Positions 42,662 to 51,373 of a stretch of DNA of 64,000 bases are shown piece after piece; positions within the stretch are counted from its first letter, which is position 1; every line of letters begins with the position of its first letter. A program made the position numbers and the translations under genes. Below the pieces are notes generated by a model. It worked only from the letters and a program-made list of their open reading frames with translations. It made no database searches and had not been told where the DNA came from. Origin of the DNA: Porticoccaceae bacterium (GTDB lineage: Bacteria > Pseudomonadota > Gammaproteobacteria > Pseudomonadales > Porticoccaceae); the NCBI GenBank assembly GCA_029252555.1, contig JAQXBF010000037.1:1-64000 (forward strand). Direction: 5' to 3'.

Positions 42662-44476
42662 CTACTTGATCATTTTCTTAAATACGTTGGCGACACGCTC
42701 TGGCTCTTTTGCAACCAAAAGTCTTACTAGCGCAACCTTATCATCATAGCTTCGGGCTTCATTCATAAATTCTGGAGAGATTGTTGTCCTGTTCTCAAGC
42801 CGTCTTTTTGCATCAAACATGGAAACATCCTGGTCGGTTTTGCGCTGACCCTCTGCACCTATATTCATGCCGTTCATTGCCTCTTGACTATTAGCGGCAA
42901 ATGTATCGAAATTATTGTTCCCATCTTCACCCGCTTTATTAGCTTTGCCGGTGTAGGACTGAATGGTTGGTCTGACCACAAAGAATAGGAGCGCAAGCGC
43001 TAATAAAGCCGCTAGGGCACTTTTAATTATGCTCACGGCCTGGGGGTTTTCATACCATAAAACTTGTGGTGCCAGTATTGGCGCTGCAGGTTCAAACTTG
43101 GTTGACACTATGGTCACTACGTCGCCGCGGGCAGCATTAAAGCCAACCACACCTTTAACTAAATCAGTGAAGCGCTCTATTTCTTGCTCGGAGTAGGCTT
43201 CCACCAAAGTCTCTTCGTCGTTGGCTGTTGGTGTGTTTAGTACTACGGCCACTGACAGGCGCTCTAGCTTGCCGCCCTGCCTTTTAACATGGCGAACCGC
43301 ACGATCCATCTCATAGTTGCGGGTGGTTTTGCTACTAAGCGTGTCGAGGCCAGATGAATCCAGGCCCTCTTCACTTACAATCTGACCATCAATAACGGCT
43401 GTTGCATCCAGTGGCGCGGCATTCGATGTCGCTCCTGGAATACCGCCAGCTTTGCCAGCGCCGCCTTTCTCTTCAATAAGGATTTCAGATCTGGCGCGCA
43501 GACCATTGTTATTGCCATCGTATTCTTCATAGGTGGATTCAATTTCTGTAAAATCGATTAACACATCGACTTCAGAGCGCACATTACCTGTGCCGACTAC
43601 TTGGCTGAGGAATGCATCAATGCGGCTGCGATAGGATTCTTCGATCCGCTGTTTGTGTTCTATTTGCTCGGCGTTATGGCTCGAAGCTGCCAACCGATTT
43701 ACATCGGTCAATAGTTTACCACGCTGATCTACCACAGAGACATCTTCTGCCGCCAAGTAGGGAACGCTGGACGCAATCATATGCACAATTGCCTGTACCT
43801 GAGAGGCAGAGACTATTCGGCCCGGAAAAGGGGTCACAACAGCTGACGCTTTTGCCGGCGTGCGGTTGCGTACGAATACGCTTTGCTTGGGAGAGGCTAA
43901 ATGCACGCGAGCAGACTGAATAGTGGCTAGCTGGCTGATGCTGCGAGCCAATTCACTCTCCATCGCCGAGACATAACGCACCTGCTCCATAAATTGGCTA
44001 GTGGTCATAGAGGCGTCGTCACTCAAAGACGCGATACCACCAACAGTGCCGCTCTGGGGTAAACCTTTGGATGCTAAAAAGATCCGCGCTTCATGGTAGC
44101 GGGCGTCGGGCACCTTCAGCTCACCTGTCTTTGAGTCAATGGTCGCTCTGTAATCTGCTGCTGCCAGTGCCTCATAGGCTGCCTGCTTATCTGCTTCAGA
44201 AAGACCTGAATATAACGCTTTGTAAGGAGGCTGTTGGACCCAAGAATAAGCAATAATAAATACCGCCAGGGTCAGCAGGGCCATAATGGCGGGCAGAGAC
44301 TTTTTCACTGCGGGCTGGGACATAACGCCCTGAACGCCAGCTATCGAGAGTCCGGAAGAATCGGCTGGAGCTCCACCGGCCTGACCCGCAGGAGGGTTAT
44401 TAGCCGGAGCCTGACCACCCCCAAGTTGAGCTGGGGTGAGATTCATATCCGCTGGATTTGCGACTGTAGTTGCCAT
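42662..44476 (-). CDS. fliF: Flagellar MS-ring protein FliF
   Basis: 604 residues, usual length (560-600). Two transmembrane helices (about 62-82 and 489-509) flank the ring-building motifs, including YKALYSGLSEADKQAAYEAL and the conserved RVHLASPKQSVFVR. The C-terminus has the FliG-binding tail (RLLVAKEPERVANVFKKMI). The N-terminal cytoplasmic part is Pro/Ala/Gly-rich and longer than usual. Confidence 0.98.
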   Translation of the reverse strand: MATTVANPADMNLTPAQLGGGQAPANNPPAGQAGGAPADSSGLSIAGVQGVMSQPAVKKSLPAIMALLTLAVFIIAYSWVQQPPYKALYSGLSEADKQAAYEALAAADYRATIDSKTGELKVPDARYHEARIFLASKGLPQSGTVGGIASLSDDASMTTSQFMEQVRYVSAMESELARSISQLATIQSARVHLASPKQSVFVRNRTPAKASAVVTPFPGRIVSASQVQAIVHMIASSVPYLAAEDVSVVDQRGKLLTDVNRLAASSHNAEQIEHKQRIEESYRSRIDAFLSQVVGTGNVRSEVDVLIDFTEIESTYEEYDGNNNGLRARSEILIEEKGGAGKAGGIPGATSNAAPLDATAVIDGQIVSEEGLDSSGLDTLSSKTTRNYEMDRAVRHVKRQGGKLERLSVAVVLNTPTANDEETLVEAYSEQEIERFTDLVKGVVGFNAARGDVVTIVSTKFEPAAPILAPQVLWYENPQAVSIIKSALAALLALALLFFVVRPTIQSYTGKANKAGEDGNNNFDTFAANSQEAMNGMNIGAEGQRKTDQDVSMFDAKRRLENRTTISPEFMNEARSYDDKVALVRLLVAKEPERVANVFKKMIK

Positions 44477-44498
44477 ATCTATTTTCTCTATTCAGTGC

Positions 44499-44846
44499 TT
44501 ACACTGGCATGTTCATGATTTCTTCGTAGGCTTTGAGCACTTTGTTTCTTATCTGCAAAGTGGCTTCAAATGCCAGCGAGGATTTTTGAATTTGCATAAC
44601 CACATCCGTTAAGGGGATATCATCACCGCGCTCGTAAGCGGTGCGCATAGCTTTTGAGGATTGCTGGGTTGCATTCACTTCCTGCAACGCGCCTTTAATG
44701 GAGTCGGCAAACCCTGAAACCCCTGTGGGCTCAGTCGGCAGGCCTGGTTTCGGAGAGATATTCACTCCATCGGAGGCCTGGGCCTGATACTGTCTTATTT
44801 GACTGAGTACCGACTCAACATTAGCTGCATTAGTTGGGTTAATCAT
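44499..44846 (-). CDS. fliE: MS-ring to rod junction protein FliE
   Basis: 115 residues with the FliE C-terminal pattern DVVMQIQKSSLAFEATLQIRNKVLKAYEEIMNMPV. It lies 12 bases after the flrC-like gene and 22 before fliF. Position and sequence agree. Confidence 0.96.
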   Translation of the reverse strand: MINPTNAANVESVLSQIRQYQAQASDGVNISPKPGLPTEPTGVSGFADSIKGALQEVNATQQSSKAMRTAYERGDDIPLTDVVMQIQKSSLAFEATLQIRNKVLKAYEEIMNMPV

Positions 44847-44858
44847 TATCTATTCTCT

Positions 44859-46307
44859 CTATCGCGCGTAGGCTCTGGTGACAGGCATACCCTGTTCACG
44901 CAGGCGCTGTAACTTATGGCGCAATGTTCTTGGGCTGATGCCGAGTTTTTCTGCGGCTTGGTCACGGCTACGTGATGCCTGCAGTGCCTCTGAGATAGTT
45001 TTGTACTCGCTGCTTTTTACCGCGTCACTCAATTGGTCAACGGCGCCATTTGTATTGGCTGTCTCTGGACCTCGGTCCGAGTAAAAGGGCTGTGCAGTTA
45101 CGCTGTTCTGGGACATAAGATACCGAGAAAAGCCCTGATCAACGCTGTCCATGGTGGGTATATCGTCAAAGATCAGGTGCTCTGTATCAATGGGGCCCTG
45201 CTGGGCTAAAACCATGGCGCGAATAATCACATTCTGTAACTCACGAACATTGCCGGGCCAGGGATAAGCTTCCAGGCTTGTCTCTGCATTGGCAGTCAGC
45301 ATCATGGACAGGTTTTGCCCTGACTGTTGGCTAATAAACTGTTTTACCAGTGGAATAATATCGCCGGTCCGCTCTCGCAACGGTGGAATGGTGAGCTTGA
45401 ATGCACTGAGGCGAAAATATAAGTCTTCGCGGAAAGTTCGCTCAACAATGGCCTCTTTTAAGTTGCGGTTGGTGGCGGCAATCACGCGAATATCAAGATC
45501 AATCACTTTCTGGCCACCTAGGCGCATAAACTTGCGCTCTTGCAGTATGCGCAGGAACTTGGCCTGAAGATGAAATGACATTTCGCCAATCTCATCCAGA
45601 AAAATAGTGCCCCCTTGAGCCTGCTCAAAAAGTCCCGGTTGCACTTTCGTGGCACCCGTGAATGACCCTTTGTCATGGCCAAAGAGCATATCTTCGACAA
45701 GATTTTCTGGCATGGCTGCGCAGTTAAAAGCAATAAAGGGGCCCTCATGACGAGGGGAGGCGTCATGTAATATGCGGGCCAAAACTTCTTTTCCTGATCC
45801 TGTGGGTCCGGCGAGAAGGACGGTGACATCCACCTTGGCAACGCGCTCTGCCAGAGCGAGCAGGTTGCGGCTGACAGGATCGGCAAATACATAGGCAGAG
45901 TTACTGCTATTTGATTTAATATCGGCGGCATCAAAAATCTGGCGCCATTCCATTGGGGCTAGTTTGTGATCAGGGACTGCCGTCAGCGCTCCCTGTCTCA
46001 TCGTCTTAATAACCAAATCAAAATTTTCTCGAGGCACTCGCGCAATCACTGGCACCGTTAGATTGCTGGCGGCTAGCTTAGCCAGCACTTCCTTGAGCGC
46101 CGCGCTTTTACCGACAATATTAACCACAACAACATCTGCAGCCATAAAGTCATGCTCGGAGACATTGCTTAAACAGGCTGGCACCATCGCGATGGCCTGC
46201 TCTTTAAAGGCTGTTATGTCTCGCGGGTTTAGCGACGCTGTTGAGTCGATCCACAGTACCGAAGTCATTTTGTTCATTTGCACAGTATTCCTTTTGGTCA
46301 TTGCCAC
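44859..46307 (-). CDS. flrC: FlrC/FleR-like sigma54-dependent activator with a degenerate receiver
   Basis: 482 residues. The N-terminal 130 residues resemble a response-regulator receiver but lack its acidic pocket: the DD pair is reduced to one Asp (SVLWIDST) and the phosphoacceptor position is Asn (VVVVNIVG, about residue 63). The AAA+ domain has Walker A GPTGSGKE (about 167-174), the sigma54-contact loop as GSFTGA instead of GAFTGA, and FLDEIGEM. A C-terminal Fis-type HTH ends the protein. The start is uncertain (46307 GTG, 46301 ATG, 46283 GTG, 46277 ATG). A sigma54 promoter lies directly before it, and fliEFGHIJ follow closely. It is predicted to activate the middle flagellar class. Confidence 0.9.
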   Translation of the reverse strand: MAMTKRNTVQMNKMTSVLWIDSTASLNPRDITAFKEQAIAMVPACLSNVSEHDFMAADVVVVNIVGKSAALKEVLAKLAASNLTVPVIARVPRENFDLVIKTMRQGALTAVPDHKLAPMEWRQIFDAADIKSNSSNSAYVFADPVSRNLLALAERVAKVDVTVLLAGPTGSGKEVLARILHDASPRHEGPFIAFNCAAMPENLVEDMLFGHDKGSFTGATKVQPGLFEQAQGGTIFLDEIGEMSFHLQAKFLRILQERKFMRLGGQKVIDLDIRVIAATNRNLKEAIVERTFREDLYFRLSAFKLTIPPLRERTGDIIPLVKQFISQQSGQNLSMMLTANAETSLEAYPWPGNVRELQNVIIRAMVLAQQGPIDTEHLIFDDIPTMDSVDQGFSRYLMSQNSVTAQPFYSDRGPETANTNGAVDQLSDAVKSSEYKTISEALQASRSRDQAAEKLGISPRTLRHKLQRLREQGMPVTRAYAR

Positions 46308-46330
46308 TTTGGCCTCTTTAGTCTTGAGTT

Positions 46331-46346
46331 AGCAAGTTGCGTGCCA
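46331..46346 (-). promoter_or_regulatory. sigma54 promoter of the flrC-like gene and fliEFGHIJ
   Basis: On the minus strand: TGGCACGCAACTTGCT, an excellent match to TGGCACG-N4-TTGCW. Transcription would start near 46320, very close to the first possible start codons. It implies FlrA-dependent expression. Confidence 0.88.
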
Positions 46347-46407
46347 AAATCAAATAATCAATAAAAACAATGGCTTAGGCGGAGAGTGGCAAAGAAGTGT
46401 CAATTTA

Positions 46408-46420
46408 TTGCCACTGGCAA
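46408..46420. promoter_or_regulatory. Palindrome, possible activator site
   Basis: TTGCCA-C-TGGCAA, perfect 6-bp arms. It lies about 60 bp upstream of the sigma54 -24 element, a distance typical for enhancer sites of FlrA/FleQ-like proteins. It occurs once here, so the assignment is weak. Confidence 0.3.
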
Positions 46421-46516
46421 AAGGTCGGACGCCTGACAGATAAGGCGACAATAAGGTGGCATTGGTTAGCCGCAAAGGTGGCCTAAGCGGCAGAGCACGA
46501 GAGGGACTAAGGCTGG

Positions 46517-46541
46517 CGCTGGGGCTGGGGCTGGGGCTGGC
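46517..46541. repeat. Short GGGGCT tandem repeat
   Basis: Three tandem copies of GGGGCT flanked by partial copies (GCT on one side, GG on the other) between 46517 and 46541. It lies just downstream of the flrA-like gene. Confidence 0.8.
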
Positions 46542-46653
46542 ACAGAGAGGTGTAAAGAGGCAGGTTTAGGCAATGGACAAATAGCTTGGAGCCTGTATTT
46601 TCGGCTTCCATTTTATTGACTAGGCATTGCTATTAACTCGGCTTTGCCAGCGA

Positions 46654-47886
46654 TTAGGCTTCGCTGAGTCCGTATTTATTGATCTTCTCAATCAAGGTGG
46701 TGCGCTGTAAATTAAGTAATCTAGCTGTTTTAGAGACATTGCCTTTGGCTTTGCCTAGAGCCTGCTTAATCAGCGTGCGCTCAATTTCCAACAGATGTTG
46801 CTTTAGCTGCATGCCCTCTTCAGGAAATACTGCGCCACCCTGAGCCAGCATGATAATTCTCTGCACTTCGTCCACAGGCTCCACTGGGGCGAAAATATCC
46901 ATCTGGTCATGGGTAACCGAGGTGGGGGTCTGTTCAGAAGCGCTTTGTTCTATAACACCTTGTGCTAAAGAGCCTTGTTGAGAGACACTTTCGTCGGAAG
47001 TACTTTCCTCTTCCTGAGCTACAACCGCTGCAGCGGGATCCAGAGATGCGGGCTCATCGCCAGCGACGGACATTAATGAAGACAGTGCATCCGCACTCTG
47101 CTGGTCTACCAGGTTGCGAATGCCCGCCGGGATCATGCTGGAGGGAACATGGCGCAAATCGACCTCTTGGCCTGGGTATAGCGCAGTGTATCGCGCCACT
47201 AAATTGGACAGCTCGCGAACATTGCCTGGCCAGTCATACTCGACCATCAGCTTCAGAGACCAGGATGTCATTCTGATTGAGGTTTTATTGGCTGGGCTGT
47301 GGAGCGCTGCGAAATGCTCAATCAATAATGGAATATCCACTTTTCGCTGATCCAGAGCCTGGATTTCCATAGGCATAACATTGAGGCGATAAAACAAATC
47401 CTCGCGAAATTCGCCCTGCTGGATAAGCTGCTCTACATTCTTATGGGTTGCAGCAATAACACGAACATCAATAGCCTTTGATTCGGTGGAGCCCACTGGG
47501 TCAATAGTGCGCTCCTGCAAAACCCTTAAAAGCTTTACTTGGAGGTCCATTGACATATCGCCAATCTCGTCGAGAAATAAGGTGCCGCCATTAGCCAGCT
47601 CAAAGCGGCCTTTACGATCTGTTATCGCGCCCGTAAATGCTCCTTTGCGGTGGCCAAATAGCTCACTCTCTAGGAGATCTTTGGGAATAGCGCCACAGTT
47701 AATGGGTATAAATGGGGCCTGAGCGCGGTCTGAGCAACCATGCAGTGCTTTTGCTACTAGCTCTTTGCCGGTGCCGCTGTCACCAAGAATCATAACCGTG
47801 GCATCGCTGGGCCCCACTATTTTGATAAGAGCGCGCAATTCGGTAATTTCTCGGCTACTACCAATAATAGCTTGAAGTTCTAACAA
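46654..47886 (-). CDS. flrA: FlrA/FleQ-like sigma54 activator lacking the N-terminal domain
   Basis: 410 residues. The AAA+ domain starts almost at the first residue: Walker A GDSGTGKE at about 35-42, GAFTGA at about 81-86, FLDEIGDM. After it comes an acidic, Ser/Gln-rich linker (about 245-350) and the FlrA/FleQ C-terminal HTH (SKTARLLNLQRTTLIEKI). FleQ and FlrA are about 490 residues because of a 120-residue N-terminal FleQ domain, here missing. The TTG start at 47886 has an AAGAGA ribosome site 6 bases upstream and a stop codon (47917-47919) 10 codons further, so no alternative longer start exists. It is the presumed master regulator. Confidence 0.88.
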   Translation of the reverse strand: MLELQAIIGSSREITELRALIKIVGPSDATVMILGDSGTGKELVAKALHGCSDRAQAPFIPINCGAIPKDLLESELFGHRKGAFTGAITDRKGRFELANGGTLFLDEIGDMSMDLQVKLLRVLQERTIDPVGSTESKAIDVRVIAATHKNVEQLIQQGEFREDLFYRLNVMPMEIQALDQRKVDIPLLIEHFAALHSPANKTSIRMTSWSLKLMVEYDWPGNVRELSNLVARYTALYPGQEVDLRHVPSSMIPAGIRNLVDQQSADALSSLMSVAGDEPASLDPAAAVVAQEEESTSDESVSQQGSLAQGVIEQSASEQTPTSVTHDQMDIFAPVEPVDEVQRIIMLAQGGAVFPEEGMQLKQHLLEIERTLIKQALGKAKGNVSKTARLLNLQRTTLIEKINKYGLSEA

Positions 47887-48106
47887 ATGTATTCTCTTCG
47901 TGCTCGGTGCAGAGTTTTAACTAAGTTATGCGTTTATAAATACTACTATATAGGTATGGTTTGCCTCTCACAAGGGCTTAAAACCCTTCATAACTATGCG
48001 TAATTAGATAGTTTTTGCAAGGTGGTGGGAAGGTCAAAATACAAAATGTGCTGACTTCTGGGCGGGGGTTAAGTACATTGCAATTTAAGTCGTTAGGACC
48101 AACTTT

Positions 48107-49804
48107 ATGCTTAAACTCCGCGAAGCGCTTTTTGAGGCCTTTATCACTCTCTGTATTGGTGGCCTGATTGGTGCCGCGCTGGCGGTAGTATCCAATTTAT
48201 TTGTAATGGGGGTTGAACATCTGGGTGCCCAGAGAGAGGCATCGACCCTGCTTACCTTTGATGTTGGTGGTGAGGCTTTATCTTTTTCTAGCCTGCTGTT
48301 TCTCTGGGCTGCGGCCGCAGCGGTACTGCTTATTAAATCAAGCATGGGTGTTACACGCTGGGCTGGCCCAGCAGACAGTATTTTTGCCGCACATCAACGG
48401 TACCAGCCACTGGATATTAAACAGGGTTTTGCCTCTACCACTGCCGCTTTTGTCTCTGCAAGTGGCGGTGCTTCTGTTGGGCAGTATGGGCCTATTGTTC
48501 ATTTTGGGGCCACCATTGGCGTCTGGGTAAGGCGTTTTGTCTCCAGTCGCCTGAGCCATGATATTTATCTTGCCTGCGGTGTTGCCGCTGCGATCTCCGC
48601 AGGTTTTAACGCTCCCATCGCCGGCGTTATTTTCGCCCATGAAGCCATACTCCGGCATTTTTCTATGCGCGCTATAGCGCCAATCACGGTTGCTTCTATT
48701 AGCGCCAGTGCCCTGGGTAATTTCTGGTTTCCCAATACCGCGTCCCTCGATATTGGCGTGGCAGTACCCAGTTTGAGCGAGGTAGTGCCTACATTGATGC
48801 TACTAGCACCCATTTTTTCGATGGTGGCCATTGTTTTTATGCTATCTCTGCGCCAAGCCAGCGAATTAGCCAATAAGGTAAACCTATCGCCAACCGGCCT
48901 GCTATTTATAGGTGCAACCATTTGCGGGTTGGTCGGTGTGTGGATACCTGAAATTCTCGGCCTGGGTATTTCAAGCATGAACCAGATGATTGCCGGAGAA
49001 TTTGCTATATCCCTGCTGATCACGGTGCTTGTGGCTAAAATACTGATGACGGCCCTGTGCCTGAGTTGTGGCTTGGCGGGAGGCATGTTTTCCCCGGCTC
49101 TATTTGTTGGCGTCGCAACCGGTGCTCTGGCGGGTCAGGTGCTGACATTGGCGGGCTTTGCTGATATTGCTAGTATTATCAGTGTTGCAGCAATGGCCGC
49201 GGTAAGCTCTGCGGTGATCGGGGCACCACTAGCTGCGGTAATGATTGTGCTGGAGTTGACCCAGTCGTACCAGTATGCGGTGGCCGCGATGATGGCGGTC
49301 ATGGTGTGCAGTTTGCTGACCCACCGATTATTTGGCCATTCTTTCTTTGATCGTCAGCTGCTTGACCGAGGTATTGATTTATCTCTGGGTCGAGAATCCA
49401 TCGCTCTCAGTCATGAGTTGGTGGGGCCCTGTGCCAGCAACGACTATATTGCAGCCAGCAATATCAGCCGCGGAGATGAGCTGCTAAAAGAAATGCAGGC
49501 CCATGGTGACACTGAGGCCTATGTGGTTGATAAAGAGGGAATTCTGCTGGGTAAGCTGAGCATTTATACTGTGCTTGAGGCGGGACCAAAAGCTGTGGCT
49601 GATTTTATGGATACTGCCCCTCTCTGCCTTTATACTCATGATTCTCTGGAGCATGCCATGGCCACCGCGGGCCAATTTGTAGGCGAGGGCCTGCCAATTC
49701 TAGAGGCTGAGACCGGACGGCTAATGGGCATAGTGACGGAGGGGTCACTGTTTCAGGCGGTAATCGCCGTACAAAAACAAGCGCGACACCAAGAGCGCTC
49801 TTAA
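48107..49804 (+). CDS. CLC-family chloride channel-like protein with CBS domains
   Basis: 565 residues: a CLC membrane domain with about ten helices (20-420), then a CBS pair (about 435-560). Family anchors are GGMFSPALFVG and the FNAPIAGVIFAHEAI helix. Two key positions are altered. The gating Glu motif GREGP is GQYGP (about 125-129), and the second (proton) Glu of E. coli ClcA is Ala in the HEAI segment (180). The GSGIP motif near the first chloride site is also not seen. A channel or non-proton-coupled transporter is therefore more likely than a Cl-/H+ exchanger. It is divergent from the flrA-like gene. Confidence 0.85.
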   Translation: MLKLREALFEAFITLCIGGLIGAALAVVSNLFVMGVEHLGAQREASTLLTFDVGGEALSFSSLLFLWAAAAAVLLIKSSMGVTRWAGPADSIFAAHQRYQPLDIKQGFASTTAAFVSASGGASVGQYGPIVHFGATIGVWVRRFVSSRLSHDIYLACGVAAAISAGFNAPIAGVIFAHEAILRHFSMRAIAPITVASISASALGNFWFPNTASLDIGVAVPSLSEVVPTLMLLAPIFSMVAIVFMLSLRQASELANKVNLSPTGLLFIGATICGLVGVWIPEILGLGISSMNQMIAGEFAISLLITVLVAKILMTALCLSCGLAGGMFSPALFVGVATGALAGQVLTLAGFADIASIISVAAMAAVSSAVIGAPLAAVMIVLELTQSYQYAVAAMMAVMVCSLLTHRLFGHSFFDRQLLDRGIDLSLGRESIALSHELVGPCASNDYIAASNISRGDELLKEMQAHGDTEAYVVDKEGILLGKLSIYTVLEAGPKAVADFMDTAPLCLYTHDSLEHAMATAGQFVGEGLPILEAETGRLMGIVTEGSLFQAVIAVQKQARHQERS

Positions 49805-49823
49805 ACCAATAATAAAAAGGACT

Positions 49824-50558
49824 ATGTCTGTGAAGCATTTCCTGAAAAAAACCGTTATATGCCGCTTTTTATGCTGCCTTTTAGTATCACTTCTAATCTC
49901 TGCGAATTCCTTCGCCGACGCCTACAGTGCTGGAATTGTCGCCATCAAACGAGGCCACTTCGAAACGGCCATGCGAGCATTTTTGCCTCTCGCTGAGTCT
50001 GGTAAAGCGGAGGCACAGAATAATGTTGGCCATTTTTATGAGCAGGGTTTGGGCGTAAACCAAGATTATGAGCAAGCGATAAGTTGGTATACCAAGGCTG
50101 GCGAGCAGGGTTTAGGGGCAGCGCAGCATAATGCAGGCATGCTCTACTACAACGGAACTGGCGTAGATCAGGACTATTCTCAGGCTTTTACTTGGTTTGA
50201 AAAAGCCGCCCAGCAGGATGTGACCGAGGCACAGTACATGCTCGGCCTTATGTATCATCAGGGCACCGAGCGAGAAGAAGACTATGATCGCGCCCGTGAG
50301 TGGTTTTTAAAGTCCGCCAAAATGGCTTATGCCAATGCTCAATTTATGTACGCCTACATGCTGCAATCCGCTCAAGGTGGTGATGCCGAACCACAAAAAG
50401 CCATGGTCTGGGCTGCGCTGTCAGAACTCAATGGTAAAACCGACGCAATCGCCATCACTTCGGTTGCAGCTATGTTGATGGAAGACAAGGAGATTAGTGC
50501 GGTGCAGGGCATTGTCGACCAATGTCTGGAGACTAATTACGCTCAGTGCCCCGAGTGA
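49824..50558 (+). CDS. Exported Sel1-repeat protein
   Basis: 244 residues with a signal peptide (LCCLLVSLLISANSFA). At least four Sel1 repeats follow (about 45-190), each with a pattern such as AEAQNNVGHFYEQGLGV..DYEQAISWYTKAG. It is probably periplasmic and serves as a protein-protein scaffold. Sel1/MotX-like proteins can be part of the T-ring of Na+ flagella (MotX has Sel1 repeats), and its position between the activator region and fliS makes a MotX-like role possible, but it lacks clear MotX-specific features. Confidence 0.8.
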   Translation: MSVKHFLKKTVICRFLCCLLVSLLISANSFADAYSAGIVAIKRGHFETAMRAFLPLAESGKAEAQNNVGHFYEQGLGVNQDYEQAISWYTKAGEQGLGAAQHNAGMLYYNGTGVDQDYSQAFTWFEKAAQQDVTEAQYMLGLMYHQGTEREEDYDRAREWFLKSAKMAYANAQFMYAYMLQSAQGGDAEPQKAMVWAALSELNGKTDAIAITSVAAMLMEDKEISAVQGIVDQCLETNYAQCPE

Positions 50559-50636
50559 TTGGGCCTTTAAGTTGGGTCTTTGAACCAATTAGCCCAGAGA
50601 ACCCTATTAAATAGCAGAAATAGTTAGCTTTATTGC

Positions 50637-50663
50637 TAAAGAATCTCGCCCCTGTACCGATCT
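50637..50663 (+). promoter_or_regulatory. sigma28 promoter of fliS
   Basis: TAAAGAAT, 11-bp spacer, ACCGATCT: 11 of 16 consensus matches, exact spacing, about 40 bp before the fliS ATG. Confidence 0.55.
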
Positions 50664-50701
50664 TAAAAGTATCACATGATGAAACATAAGGTTTAACAGT
50701 A

Positions 50702-51118
50702 ATGAGTTTTAGCAACCGTGGCGTAAACGCTTACCGAAATGTCGATGTATCCACCTCTGTCCCCTATGCAGACAGCGTGCAACTGATTCAGTTGTTGTTC
50801 AATGGTTTGATGACTGCTCTGGCTGATGCTGAAGGGCATTTTGAGCGCAATGATATTGCTGGCAAAAATGCATCTATCAGCCGCGCGACTAAGATTATTG
50901 TTGGCCTGCAGGGTTCTCTGGATTTTGAAAAAGGTCAGGAATTGGCGAGAAACCTTGCCGACCTATATGACTATTGCACGCGACGCTTGCTAAAAGCCAA
51001 TATCCGCAATGATGTTGAAGGTGTCCGTGAAGTGAAGGGCCTTCTGGGCGAGATCAACGGCGCTTGGGAGATTCTTCCCATGCTCTTAAATGATGCCCCT
51101 GTTGCTCAGGCTTCTTAA
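50702..51118 (+). CDS. fliS: Flagellin export chaperone FliS
   Basis: 138 residues, all-helical, with the family segments VNAYRNVDVSTSVPYADSVQLIQLLFNGL and LYDYCTRRLLKANI. It binds flagellin C-termini before export. It is separated from fliC and fliD by 46 kb, unlike the usual flaG-fliD-fliS arrangement, and has its own sigma28-like promoter. No fliT gene follows. Confidence 0.93.
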   Translation: MSFSNRGVNAYRNVDVSTSVPYADSVQLIQLLFNGLMTALADAEGHFERNDIAGKNASISRATKIIVGLQGSLDFEKGQELARNLADLYDYCTRRLLKANIRNDVEGVREVKGLLGEINGAWEILPMLLNDAPVAQAS

Positions 51119-51192
51119 AAAGCAGGCCTTGGCAATAACGTTAAGGTAGCAAACCCGACATATAAAACAAGAGCTCATCTCCTCCATTCTTA

Positions 51193-51223
51193 AAAGCACT
51201 GCCAATGACGCAGTGCTTTTTTG
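51193..51223. terminator. Bidirectional terminator between fliS and the second pomB
   Basis: A perfect 11-bp stem (AAAAGCACTGC, 51193-51203; GCAGTGCTTTT, 51211-51221) with a 7-base loop, followed by T on the plus strand. The A-run on the left gives T on the minus strand, so it can serve both convergent genes. Confidence 0.85.
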
Positions 51224-51373
51224 TATCCGGCACCGAAAAATGTGGCTAAAGGCCCTTCCCCTAAGACTCAGCATGCAGGCAACTAAAATAGATGCCCAAA
51301 ACGGACAGTGGCAAAGGAGTTAGTCACTGGATATTGTTAACCACCGAGGGGCATGCCCTGTGAGAAAGCTGGT

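Larger units (their letters stand above)
46308..46653. other. Regulatory interval between the two sigma54 activator genes
   Basis: No gene. It contains the sigma54 promoter of the flrC-like gene (46331-46346), a palindrome TTGCCA-C-TGGCAA (46408-46420) about 60 bp upstream of that promoter, and a G-rich tandem repeat (46517-46541). The palindrome may be an enhancer for the FlrA-like activator. The sensor kinase gene usually found between flrA and flrC is absent. Confidence 0.6.

Noticed and set aside
46517-46541. CRISPR or phase-variable repeat
   Set aside because: Only three 6-bp copies, no spacers and outside any gene.
48338-48658. Minus-strand ORFs inside the CLC gene
   Set aside because: Shadow frames opposite a well-conserved membrane protein.
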